From Acidobacteriaceae bacterium (lineage in GTDB: Bacteria; Acidobacteriota; Terriglobia; Terriglobales; Acidobacteriaceae): DNA of 64,000 nt. The stretch is from assembly GCA_003134655.1 (NCBI GenBank), contig PLBY01000052.1:97089-161088 (forward strand), in the 5' to 3' direction. The notes beneath the pieces were generated by a model. That model did not search any database, was not told where the DNA came from, and saw only the letters and a list, made by a program, of their open reading frames with translations. The translations under genes and the position numbers were made by a program. This document shows positions 42,993 through 51,756 of the stretch, piece by piece. How positions within the stretch are numbered: position 1 is the stretch's first letter; each line of letters begins with the position of its first letter.

Positions 42993-44564
42993 TTACCCGG
43001 CTTGGGCCGCGATCAGCGATGTGTCCTGCTCGGGCAGAGCGATCACCTGCGCCGAGTGCGCAAGGGTGCGGTCAAGGGCGTCGGCCAGCGCGGTAGGAAA
43101 GGCCGAAGTGAGCAGATTGATGTCGATCTGCAAGTCCCGCGAACAGTACAGCCGTTGCACAGTCAGCATACCGCGCCGGCGGTTGGCGGAACTCATCAGG
43201 TTCAGAGCGAGGTTCCACACCGCCGAGCCTTCGAACGTTTTCGGCGTACCGGCTTTGGTCCAGCGGAACGAGTTTCCGGCGCGGCGAGCGGCAGACGAGT
43301 CGGACGTTTCGAACGGAACAACTTCCCCCGGGAGCAGTTCGAGCTTCAATTCGAAACTGTCGAAATCGTTGCTATCGAAGGCCGCGGTAAGAATGCGGCG
43401 AACCTGATCGTAGTCGCGCGCGACTTTGAGTTCCTCGGTAGCGCGGCGGATGGCCAGGTTGTTGACGAAGATCTGCGGCTGGTCGAAGGTGCGGTGGGCG
43501 ACGCGGGCCAATTCGCCAAATTCGAGATAGCCGAGATGCTGGACGCCAATCCAGATCCCGATGCCAAGCACCGCGAGCACCAGTCCCAGGGAACTTCCGG
43601 TCGGCCAGAGCAGGAACAAGCTCAGCATGGCGAAAACAGCTGAGACGCCGTACAGAAGAATGACGACCTGGCGATGCGTCATGCCGTGCTGCAGAAGTTT
43701 GTGGTGGATATGTTCGCGATCGGCGGTGAAGACCGGACGGCCGCTGATCAGGCGCCGGACGATGGAGAGCGAAGTCTCCAAAATCGGCAAACCGAAAGAG
43801 ACAACTGGGATGGCGACCGCCACGATGGTGGGGGCCTTTTGGGCACCCTGGATAGCGAGCGCGCTCAGCACAAATCCGATGAAGAGGCTGCCGGAGTCGC
43901 CGAGGAAAATGGTGGCAGGATTGAAATTGAAGCGCAGGAAACCGAGAATCGCGCCCGCCAGGGCGATCGTCATCACGGTGACCAGGGAATACCCGCCGAG
44001 GAGAGCCACCACAAAAGCGACTAGCGTCGAGAACAGAGCCGATCCGGCGGCCAAACCATCGAGGCCGTCAATGAGATTGAACGCGTTGGTGATGGCCAAA
44101 ACCCACAGAACGGTGAAGGCCCATCCCACGATCCAAGGCAGCTTGATGTCGCCAAACAAGACCGGGATGTTGACGATCTTCAGACCACCCATGTACAGCA
44201 TGGTCGCGGCTACGCCTTGCACCGAGAATTTGAAATAGGGCCCGACACCGCGGATGTCGTCATAAACACCCAGCAGGAACACGAGCGAGGCTGGCAGGAG
44301 GATGGTCAACAGCGTCTTTAAGGAAAAGGCTGAGTGGACCCGTGGACTATAAAGAGCCCAAATGGCCGCCATCCCCATGCAGAGCGAGAAGGAAAAGAAA
44401 ATCGCTACTCCGCCCAGACGCGGGAGTGGGCTCGAATGCAGATGGCGTTCTTGCGTGGGAACCGCCACCCAGCCGTGGGCGGTGGCGAAATCGCGGACGT
44501 ACCGAGTCAGCACAAAGGCCGACAGCAGCGCTAAAACAAATGTCCCGAGGAAAACGCCAGTCAA
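42993..44564 (-). CDS. Undecaprenyl-phosphate GlcNAc-1-phosphate transferase (WecA/MraY family) with C-terminal extension
   Basis: 523 residues, TTG start at 44564 with aaggtgg 6 bases upstream. It transfers a sugar-1-phosphate to undecaprenyl phosphate to start surface polysaccharide synthesis. About eleven membrane helices. Family motifs: LPRLGGVAIFF, GVYDDIRGVGP (Asp pair), NAFNLIDGLDGLAAG, NFNPATIFLGDSGS, and the cytosolic HIHHKLLQHGMTHR loop. After the last helix there is a soluble extension of about 170 residues (EELKVARDYDQVRRILTAAF, LTSAFPTALADALDRTLAH), absent from standard WecA, without recognised domain. Confidence 0.88.
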   Translation of the reverse strand: MTGVFLGTFVLALLSAFVLTRYVRDFATAHGWVAVPTQERHLHSSPLPRLGGVAIFFSFSLCMGMAAIWALYSPRVHSAFSLKTLLTILLPASLVFLLGVYDDIRGVGPYFKFSVQGVAATMLYMGGLKIVNIPVLFGDIKLPWIVGWAFTVLWVLAITNAFNLIDGLDGLAAGSALFSTLVAFVVALLGGYSLVTVMTIALAGAILGFLRFNFNPATIFLGDSGSLFIGFVLSALAIQGAQKAPTIVAVAIPVVSFGLPILETSLSIVRRLISGRPVFTADREHIHHKLLQHGMTHRQVVILLYGVSAVFAMLSLFLLWPTGSSLGLVLAVLGIGIWIGVQHLGYLEFGELARVAHRTFDQPQIFVNNLAIRRATEELKVARDYDQVRRILTAAFDSNDFDSFELKLELLPGEVVPFETSDSSAARRAGNSFRWTKAGTPKTFEGSAVWNLALNLMSSANRRRGMLTVQRLYCSRDLQIDINLLTSAFPTALADALDRTLAHSAQVIALPEQDTSLIAAQAG

Positions 44565-44842
44565 CTATGCCACCTTCGGCAAGCAAGCATGCAGACGCGG
44601 CATGCCGGCTCGACATTCTTCTAAAGTATTGCAGCCATGCCCTGCGGTTAATAGTTAGCGCGTAGGTTCCTGACGAAGTTGTGGGTGTTCAGACTGTAGC
44701 AGCACCAGAAAGAGACTTTCAACACTCCCAAGGAAAAACCTGTGGAAAACTAATCGGGGCCCTCACGGATAGCGGGCGCGCAACCTGTGCTGCTGTGCTA
44801 AACTGCTGTTCAAATTCTCACTTAACACTTCAGGGGTTTCTG

Positions 44843-45910
44843 ATGGAGTTGGGCACATCGGGTTACAGTCGCTGCGGGCGCGCTTTCTTGATTCTGCTTA
44901 CGGCATTGGTGGTTGCAGCGGGCAGTGCTGTCGCCCAGCAACCGGCGAAGAACTCCCAGCCCGGACAGAGCGACACTCCCGGACAACTTCCCGCAGCTCA
45001 GCCGATCTCGCAGGCGGCAACAAACGCCTCGGGAGCAGCCCAGACTACCCCTTCGATTACACCCGAGACGGCGAAAGACTCCCCCGACCAATCCGCGTTG
45101 ATAAAGTTGGGTCCGGGGGATCTGATCGAAGTGAGCGTGTACAACGTGCCGGAGCTTGCTACAAAAGCGCGGATCAGCAGTTCTGGTGACGTTTACCTTC
45201 CGCTGATTGACTACGTCCACGTCGACGGCCTGACCCAGGAAGAAGCACAAACACTCATCGAGAAGCGGCTGTCGGACGGTGGATTCGTCCGGAGTCCGCA
45301 TGTGACCATCTTTGTGGACGAGGCTTCGTCGCAAGGCGTCACCATAATCGGCGAAGTAGGCAAACCCGGGATCTATCCTGATGTATCGGATCACAAGCTT
45401 TACGAAGTTATTTCTCAGGCGGGCGGGTTCAGCGCATCTGCTTCGCGCAAGATCGCGGTCATTCGGCGGAACCAGCCCGAACCGATTCGCATCAACCTGC
45501 CACGGAATCTGGCCGACGATCTGAGTGGCAATATCGACATCCTGCCGGGCGACACGATCAGCGTTCCGCGGGCTCCCATTATCTATGTCGTGGGAGATGT
45601 GGGTCGTCCCAGCGGCTTGCTGGTGGACAACGGTTCGCTCACGGTGTTGCAGGCGCTGGCGCTAGCCGGGGGTACGAACCGCACGGCGAAGATGGGTGGC
45701 GCCCGAATCATCCGTAAGACGCCCGCGGGGATGACAGAAACCAACGTTCAGCTCAAGAAGATGCTGGAGGCCAAGGTCCCCGACGTGACGTTGCAGGGAG
45801 ATGACATTCTCTTCGTTCCGGTGAGCGCCGGCAAATTGGTAGCAAGTAGAACCATTGAAGTTGCCCTGACCATGGCTACGGCGGTTTCGATTTATGCCGT
45901 GCATCCGTAG
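44843..45910 (+). CDS. Polysaccharide export protein, Wza/poly_export family
   Basis: 355 residues from ATG 44843; the longer open frame upstream has no signal peptide. Signal sequence (FLILLTALVVAAGSAVAQ), Gln/Pro-rich linker, then the poly_export domain (about 95-180: LIKLGPGDLIEVSVYNVPE, GDVYLPLIDYVHVDGLTQEE) and two SLBB domains (VTIIGEVGKPGIYPDVSDHK; IYVVGDVGRPSGLLVDNGSL). No lipobox Cys is seen at the signal end. It would form the outer membrane exit for the polysaccharide whose synthesis starts with the divergent transferase gene. Confidence 0.88.
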   Translation: MELGTSGYSRCGRAFLILLTALVVAAGSAVAQQPAKNSQPGQSDTPGQLPAAQPISQAATNASGAAQTTPSITPETAKDSPDQSALIKLGPGDLIEVSVYNVPELATKARISSSGDVYLPLIDYVHVDGLTQEEAQTLIEKRLSDGGFVRSPHVTIFVDEASSQGVTIIGEVGKPGIYPDVSDHKLYEVISQAGGFSASASRKIAVIRRNQPEPIRINLPRNLADDLSGNIDILPGDTISVPRAPIIYVVGDVGRPSGLLVDNGSLTVLQALALAGGTNRTAKMGGARIIRKTPAGMTETNVQLKKMLEAKVPDVTLQGDDILFVPVSAGKLVASRTIEVALTMATAVSIYAVHP

Positions 45911-45940
45911 CCGGTGGGTTGCAGCTGCGGCGTTTCTGGT

Positions 45941-47191
45941 TCACGCCTTCTCGATCATCCTCTGAAGAACGTCCAGATACTTTTTCGCCGTGTTTCCGCG
46001 CGAGAAGTGTTGCAGGATGTGTTCCCTTCCCTTCTGACCTAAAGCTGTGCCGAGTTCGCGATCGGCAGACAGCCGGCTGATTGCGGCTACGAGCGCTTCG
46101 GCATTTTCTGGCTCGATCACGATTCCGGCGCCGGCTTCTTCGATAATCTGCCGGGCCTGGCCCTCGACGCCGAGAATGACCGGGCGGGCGCAGGACATGA
46201 ACTCCAGCATCTTGGTGGGAATGACGGTCTTGAAGACATCGGTCTTTTTCAGCAGGACCAGGCAAGCGTCAGAAGCGGAGATGAAAGCGGGGATGTTCTC
46301 GCGGGGTTGCTGATCGAGAAAGCGAACGTTGGCCAATCCGCGGGATTGGGCCGTAGCTTTGATTCGTTCTTTTTCCGCGCCCTCGCCCACCAGGAGAAAC
46401 TGCGCGTTTGAATTTTGACGCTGCAGTTGGGCAGCGGCGGCGAGCAAGGTTTCCAGTCCGTGGGCCATGCCCATGGTGCCGATGTAGCAGACCAGGAATT
46501 TTCCATCGGCCCCGAGTTCATGCCGCAATGCGGCGTTGGCCACTGAGGAGGCTGGCGCAAAGAGGCCGGCCTCGACACCATTTTCGACGATGGAGATCTT
46601 TTCTGCGGGAACGCGCCAGCGCCGAATCAGATGCTCTTTGAAAGCTGAAGTCACGACGACGATGCGGTCAGAGCGCCGGTATAGAAACTCGGCGACCGCC
46701 GCCAGGGCGTGGTGAAGGAGGGAATCTTCATCGCCAACTCCGACAGCCGTCAACGATTCCGGCCAGAGGTCGCGCACTTCGAAAACGAACGGAACCCGGC
46801 GCGCGAAATGGAGCCACCACCCGGAGAGGCCGACAAGGAGTTGTGGCGACGAGGCTATGATCACGTCGGGACGCGGCAGGGTCATGCCGCGCAGGGCAGC
46901 GGAGACGCAGAACGAAGCGTAGTTGCGCATGCGCTCATGCGCCTTGCGGTTCGGCAAAGGCCAAAGCCAGGTGCGAAAGACATCAACGCCGCCTACTTTC
47001 TCCTGGTAAATCATGCGGCGCAAACGGCTGCGCCATTCGGCGGGAACCACTCCGGTCGGGTGATTGGGGAATCCGGTCAGCACAGATACTTTGTGGCCGG
47101 CCTCTGCCCAGTGGTGGGCGAGTTCGGAGGCACGAGCGGCGGGCGCACCCATCTCCGGCGGAAAGTATTGTGAGACGTAAAGAATCTTCAC
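45941..47191 (-). CDS. Glycosyltransferase family 4 (WbuB-like)
   Basis: 416 residues, GTG start. GT-B fold: N-terminal YVSQYFPPEMGAPAARASEL, middle IVVVTSAFKEHLIRRWRVP, and C-terminal donor site VCYIGTMGMAHGLETLLAAA, FLLVGEGAEKERIK, KMLEFMSCARPVILGVEGQA with the conserved E-x7-E type pair (MLEFMSC, GAGIVIEPENAEAL). It resembles WbuB, which adds L-FucNAc or a related sugar in O-antigen synthesis. Cytosolic side of the membrane; part of the polysaccharide locus. Confidence 0.88.
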   Translation of the reverse strand: MKILYVSQYFPPEMGAPAARASELAHHWAEAGHKVSVLTGFPNHPTGVVPAEWRSRLRRMIYQEKVGGVDVFRTWLWPLPNRKAHERMRNYASFCVSAALRGMTLPRPDVIIASSPQLLVGLSGWWLHFARRVPFVFEVRDLWPESLTAVGVGDEDSLLHHALAAVAEFLYRRSDRIVVVTSAFKEHLIRRWRVPAEKISIVENGVEAGLFAPASSVANAALRHELGADGKFLVCYIGTMGMAHGLETLLAAAAQLQRQNSNAQFLLVGEGAEKERIKATAQSRGLANVRFLDQQPRENIPAFISASDACLVLLKKTDVFKTVIPTKMLEFMSCARPVILGVEGQARQIIEEAGAGIVIEPENAEALVAAISRLSADRELGTALGQKGREHILQHFSRGNTAKKYLDVLQRMIEKA

Positions 47192-47203
47192 TCGATCAAG
47201 AAC

Positions 47204-48149
47204 TCACTTGCTCGCGGCACGCCACTCATAACGCCGCAGCAAGTACAGGGCGTCTTGATTGACATCGTCGCTATTCTTAGGCGTCTCACCCCGGAGCACG
47301 ATTTTATAAGCGTCGCGGAAATTACCATCTCCATAGATATCTGGGAACCGCGCGCCAGCGAAGGTCAGACGAGTACTAAAAGCCAGCGCCAGCAGTCCAA
47401 GCATGCAAAAGAGTGAACAGTAAACGACTAAAAGAGGGCGCAAGATGCCGGGTGAGACCATGTGCCTCAGTCCGAGCAGCACGTACCCTATTAAGGAACG
47501 GCAGAGCCGGCAACCAGAGCCGTGGCGTCATTCCAAGGATAGGCAAAGACTATACATCCAAACCCTAACAGGTAGCACAATAGCGAATCAGGTCGGTCGC
47601 GTTTCACCCAAAGCCCAACGACGCACGCAATAATTACAAACGCTCCAAGGATCTGCAACGGCAAACTGAGCGCGCCCGGCAGTTTTGACGCAGGGGCGTT
47701 CGCGGTCATCTCTCCCCATTCCGCAGTGTGGTATCCAATGTTCGCGACAACGCTGCGGAGTACGCCCTCGTTTGGAAGATGTGTGAATTAAAGCGCATGT
47801 ATCGGGAATCGAGGAGAACCCTGCCTACCATCACGAGTGCGACCAACAAGAACGCGAAGGTTATGAATCGATGTCGCCGCAACGTGGGGTATATCCTCAC
47901 GGCCCCTGCAACCCCGCCGATCGCTGCCCAAATAAAAGCTGGGATGAAGACGATTCCAATGGTTCGCAACTCGATGCAGAACAAAATGAGCGGAATTAGC
48001 AGCATGAGCCACCAGAGCCGACGAGATCCCGGATCCGCTTCGGCTCTAATCAATACGAGGAGACACGGTACAGACGGACGAAGGTCAACGGTCCTCCCGT
48101 TTGCAGCAAAGATAGCGCGATCATGCCGATGCGTCACTTGTAACATCAT
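47204..48149 (-). pseudogene. Decayed membrane protein of the polysaccharide locus (GT39/polymerase-like)
   Basis: Three neighbouring short open frames on the minus strand (48149-47706, 47709-47491 and 47482-47204) read as one protein when frames are joined. The first ends in the RLWWLMLLIPLILFCIELRT helices; in the second frame the sequence reads NIGYHTAEWGEMTANAPASK before its apparent ATG, then FAYPWNDA; the third continues as LWLPALPFL and IGYVLLGLRHMVSPGILR. At least three frameshifts are needed, and no intact N-terminus is found upstream. It looks like the remnant of a multi-helix glycosyltransferase or polymerase. No product is expected. Confidence 0.7.
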
Positions 48150-48170
48150 GATCGTAGCGAACTTCCCAAT

Positions 48171-49163
48171 CTAGTAATAACAGAGTTTAAACGCGCTCTT
48201 GTAGCAGAGGGCGCGGGTGCGTTTGCTGCGACTGCGACTGTAACTCTCCCAGCGGTCGGCGACGCGGGCGAAGGTGTCTTCTCCTGTGAGGCGATGCATG
48301 ATGCGCAATTGCACGATGTGCAACTGATGATAGAAGGGGCTGGCCACCATGGGTAGGCGTGTGCCGGACTGCTCGTAGAGCGACCAGAATCCCAAGTCGT
48401 AGCGATCGAGATTGTGCAACATCGTCCGGACGGCGCGCGAAAATAGTTCCCGCATGCGAGGGTCTTCCGTAGCTAAGAAATAGTCGTAGATGCCCCATGA
48501 CGCCCAGATGAATCCGTTGAGAATGTGCGTGGGGGGCGAGACGATGTACTCCTCGAACCACAGGTCACCGCATTCATCAGTGAAGGCGACGCCTCCATCT
48601 GTCATTGAGACATGGAAGCATGCGAGAGCGCGTTGGGCGGCATCGAGATAGCGGGCGTCGCGCGATTCTTTGTGGGCGCGCACCAGCACGGAAATTCCCT
48701 GTCCCTGCGCGAGTGCCGAGTACCACGGGGCGCGAAGAGTGTCGCGGTATTCCCAATCGAAGTGGTGGTTCCAGACGGCCAGTCCTTGCGCGTTCTGCTC
48801 GAGGTGCGAGCAGAGCCAGTCGGCGGCTACGAAAAACTTTCGGCGGCGCTCCGGGTCGGAGCTGCGCCGGTACAAGTTGTAGTTTCCGAGACCGTATTGT
48901 GCGATCGCGATGGGGTTGTACTGCAGGCCGATGTGGCCGTGATAGTTGAGTTGCGGGACACTGGAGGAATCGTAGAAGCCTTGGTAGTCCGCCTTCTCGG
49001 CGAAGAGCATGTAGTACTCGCCCAGTTGTTCGACGGTCGCATTCGGATTCTCTGCGGGAGATTCGTGCCAGAAGGTGAGATGGCTTTTGCCGCCGATGAG
49101 GTAGGCGCTGAAGATGCGTCGGTAGTAGCTGAGGCGGGGCAAGGGGCGTTGACGATTTCTCAT
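48171..49163 (-). CDS. D-glucuronyl C5-epimerase-like protein
   Basis: 330 residues without signal peptide. The C-terminal catalytic-type domain of heparan sulfate/heparosan glucuronyl C5-epimerases is recognisable by QLNYHGHIGLQYNPIAIAQ, WYSALAQGQGISVLVRA, FEEYIVSPPTHILNGFIWA, LYEQSGTRLPMVASPFYHQ and the Tyr-rich ends. Such enzymes invert glucuronate to iduronate in the polymer. The first half (SYYRRIFSAYLIGGKSHLTF) also fits. It follows the decayed membrane gene on the same strand, within the polysaccharide locus. Confidence 0.82.
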   Translation of the reverse strand: MRNRQRPLPRLSYYRRIFSAYLIGGKSHLTFWHESPAENPNATVEQLGEYYMLFAEKADYQGFYDSSSVPQLNYHGHIGLQYNPIAIAQYGLGNYNLYRRSSDPERRRKFFVAADWLCSHLEQNAQGLAVWNHHFDWEYRDTLRAPWYSALAQGQGISVLVRAHKESRDARYLDAAQRALACFHVSMTDGGVAFTDECGDLWFEEYIVSPPTHILNGFIWASWGIYDYFLATEDPRMRELFSRAVRTMLHNLDRYDLGFWSLYEQSGTRLPMVASPFYHQLHIVQLRIMHRLTGEDTFARVADRWESYSRSRSKRTRALCYKSAFKLCYY

Positions 49164-49222
49164 TCCATCTTACGGCAATGGGAAGTGGTCGTACCAAGCT
49201 CGCGGTTGTCGAGCTGCGCTCG

Positions 49223-49252
49223 ACGGACAGCCGAAGGCGGCTGTCCCCACAT
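49223..49252. repeat. cggacagccgaaggcggctg palindrome, second copy
   Basis: The same 20-base core and tccccacat tail as at 36171, followed by a second tail unit (ggctgtccccacat). It lies in the 110-bp spacer between the C5-epimerase-like gene and the propeller gene. Confidence 0.55.
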
Positions 49253-49273
49253 AGGCTGTCCCCACATTCTGAC

Positions 49274-50347
49274 TCAAGGAACTACGGAGTAAAGCGATGT
49301 GACCATGTCGTCGGATTCGACGGCGATCGTGGTTAAGGCCAGGAATGGGGTGGTGTTGGTGCCATCAGGCATGAAGGCGTTTCCATACTGAAGCAGGCCC
49401 ATGGGCCAGCGGTCCTTTTGCCATGCGCGCAAGAGGTGCCAGTCCGGGGCGCTTCCGCCGGTGCCGCCATACAGGCGGACGTGATGATCGCGGTTCACTT
49501 CGCTTGGCTCCACCATCGTAGAGAAGAACACGCGGCTGCCCACGCGGCATCCGTAGATGGACGAACTGCTGATCGGAGCGACTTGCAGTAACGATTCCTG
49601 ACGGTCGAGCCTGTAGATGTAGTTGGGTTCGAGGGGAGTGTCGGAAGAAAAGTAAAGCCCATCTTCAGTAGGAATGGCTGCAACCGCGCGGGTCTGCTGC
49701 TGGCCTTGCAGGACGGCCTCGACTCTACTGAAATCGCAAGCGGCACGCAGGATGCGGCATTCGTCACCATAGTCGCCGGTCAGAACCCATAGGCAATCTC
49801 CCCAGGGATCGTGGACGATGTTGTGGATGTGGCGGATGGCGCCCTTGGGGAAAGTGTAGGCGACGCTCCAGGTGGCGCCGGCATCGGTGGACGCGTAGAC
49901 GTGGACTTCGTCGCGGGCGCTGTTGTCGAAGTATTCTCCCCAATAAATTGGGCCGTCTGGAACTGCGGTGATGTGCAGCGGGCGAGTGCCGCGGAGGATG
50001 GAGTGCGTGCGGCCAAATTCGGTCTCGCCGGGACGTAGCGTGACGATGGCTCCTGGAACGGCGGCTACGAGTCCGCCCGACGGCAGGACCGCTAGCGCGT
50101 GGAAGCCGTCGCGAAACAAGCGCGCTGTAAGGCCATTCATCACTGAGAGCCGGCGGCGCCATTCAGCGTGAAAGTCGGCCACTGGCTGCCACGTCAGAGA
50201 GGAGGAAGGATCCTGAACGTTGGCTCGCAGCACCTGGTAACCGCGGGACGCGTAGAGCTGATCGCCGCACCATGCCAGTACGCGCAGCCGCGGGAAACGC
50301 GCGACGCCAATCAGGCGACCGTGCAGATCGATAGTGGCTTCTTTCAT
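49274..50347 (-). CDS. BNR/sialidase-like beta-propeller protein
   Basis: 357 residues, no signal peptide. Repeats of the Asp-box type are visible (VHVYASTDAGATWSVAYTFP has the S-x-D-x-G-x-T-W motif) with other blades less regular (LYASRGYQVLRANVQDP, LYFSSDTPLEPNYIYRLD). A role in the polysaccharide locus is suggested by its position only; it may bind or modify glycans, and no catalytic set of a sialidase is evident. It has the same orientation as the upstream amidinohydrolase. Confidence 0.6.
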   Translation of the reverse strand: MKEATIDLHGRLIGVARFPRLRVLAWCGDQLYASRGYQVLRANVQDPSSSLTWQPVADFHAEWRRRLSVMNGLTARLFRDGFHALAVLPSGGLVAAVPGAIVTLRPGETEFGRTHSILRGTRPLHITAVPDGPIYWGEYFDNSARDEVHVYASTDAGATWSVAYTFPKGAIRHIHNIVHDPWGDCLWVLTGDYGDECRILRAACDFSRVEAVLQGQQQTRAVAAIPTEDGLYFSSDTPLEPNYIYRLDRQESLLQVAPISSSSIYGCRVGSRVFFSTMVEPSEVNRDHHVRLYGGTGGSAPDWHLLRAWQKDRWPMGLLQYGNAFMPDGTNTTPFLALTTIAVESDDMVTSLYSVVP

Positions 50348-50369
50348 TGCCTTTAGCGCACCCGCGAGT

Positions 50370-51194
50370 CTACGGCAAGAACGTCTTCATGCAGAAACAA
50401 CTTCCGCCTGCTTTTTCAAACTCCGAGGTATCGACGATGACCGGCGTCAGTCCCTCCTGATGAAGAATGGCTTCCAATGGAGGCGTCATGTGAGGAGTGA
50501 TGTAGCTGCCGTTGATCACGATCCCGTTGCCCATGAAGCGGTGAGCCTCGTCGGCGGTGAGCAGGTGAACCCGCTTCCAGAGCTTGTGCAGAGAAGCGAG
50601 AGCCTCGGCCGAATAGGCGCCGGGAAAAATCAGAGCCGCGTCGTTGTTGAGTGGGCAGAGGCAGGTGTCGAGGTGGTAGCAATAAGGATCGACTAGCTGC
50701 AGGGACACGACTGGAATTCCCATTTCGGACATCGCTGCGGCGAATTTTTCCACGCCGCCGAGCGTGCTGCGGAAGCCATAGCCGGCGTAGATGCGGGAGC
50801 CGTCGGGATGCCAGAGCAAGTCGCCGTGACCTTCGAGATAGTCGTCTCCGTAATCGAGGTCGATCAACTTGTAGTCGCGTGCGCGGAACCAGTCCGCATA
50901 GAAAGGAACCTCGCGATGGCGTGACGGATAGACCATACGGCTGGGCACGGCGAATTTTCCGTATCCAATTTTCTCGCCTACGAAAACCTGGTTGGCGGCA
51001 AAGACCATATCTTCGAGGCCGTCGACGGGATCGATGGTTTGAACCTCGCATCCGTTCTGTTGCAAAACACCACACAGGGTTTCCCACTGCGTGCGCGCTT
51101 TCACTCGGTCCACTGCGGATTCTCTCGACATGTACGGATTTTTCTGATCGACGACATCGAAATAATGCGGCGGGCAGAGTAGGACCGTGGGCAT
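50370..51194 (-). CDS. Amidinotransferase/DDAH-family hydrolase
   Basis: 274 residues. The guanidine-group-modifying fold of dimethylarginine dimethylaminohydrolases and arginine deiminases is recognised by VFAANQVFV, EGHGDLLWHPDGSRIYAGY, CYHLDTCLCPLN with the catalytic His and a C-terminal GGSCFCMKT with the likely nucleophile Cys268. In relatives this releases citrulline or ornithine-type products. The substrate is not certain. Cytosolic. Same strand as the propeller gene, with a 23-bp gap. Confidence 0.85.
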   Translation of the reverse strand: MPTVLLCPPHYFDVVDQKNPYMSRESAVDRVKARTQWETLCGVLQQNGCEVQTIDPVDGLEDMVFAANQVFVGEKIGYGKFAVPSRMVYPSRHREVPFYADWFRARDYKLIDLDYGDDYLEGHGDLLWHPDGSRIYAGYGFRSTLGGVEKFAAAMSEMGIPVVSLQLVDPYCYHLDTCLCPLNNDAALIFPGAYSAEALASLHKLWKRVHLLTADEAHRFMGNGIVINGSYITPHMTPPLEAILHQEGLTPVIVDTSEFEKAGGSCFCMKTFLP

Positions 51195-51424
51195 ACGATT
51201 GATGGTAGCTGGGTGAACAGAGCAGAGGCAAGGAAACAGCGACGGGACATCGGCAGTCGGTGCCGACTATTCGTCACGATTGGAGGGAGCGACGATCAGA
51301 ACGAGCGCCGCATCTGGGAAATCCATCATCGGCACAAAGAAAACTCTCTGGCAAGCGACGTGCTACACATTCGGAATCCAGTGCTCTATGAGTTTGTCTA
51401 ACCAGAGCAGAAGGCAGTGAGAAG

Positions 51425-51721
51425 ATGCTGAGCCGATGCGCCAATTCACAATGCTGCAAGCCCTTCTTAAAGCTCCGAGAGGGCAAGCTGTTTCTGGTCG
51501 AGACCGACCGCGTGACCAAGCCAGGAGAATCCGCCGTGCCTCCCTTTATTCGCGCCCGGCAACAGCAACGGTGTGTCGAGCACTACTGGCTGTGTGATGA
51601 CTGCGCCACGCACTGGACTCTCGTCTACGACCGGGAGCGCGGAGTGGCGCTGGCTACCCTGCACCGGCCCGCGACAAGCATTCCCGCAACGGCTGCGACC
51701 GCGCGCAGCGGGGCGGCATAG
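51425..51721 (+). CDS. Small zinc-ribbon-like conserved protein
   Basis: 98 residues. CANSQCCKPF near the N-terminus and CDDC in HYWLCDDCATHWTLVYD form a probable four-Cys metal site, with the conserved LREGKLFLVETD segment between them. Proteins of this pattern are common in Acidobacteriota and have no known function. It stands alone between two minus-strand genes. Confidence 0.6.
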   Translation: MLSRCANSQCCKPFLKLREGKLFLVETDRVTKPGESAVPPFIRARQQQRCVEHYWLCDDCATHWTLVYDRERGVALATLHRPATSIPATAATARSGAA

Positions 51722-51756
51722 GACGAAGTTCCAGAACAGCGCTCAGGTATCGCCTC

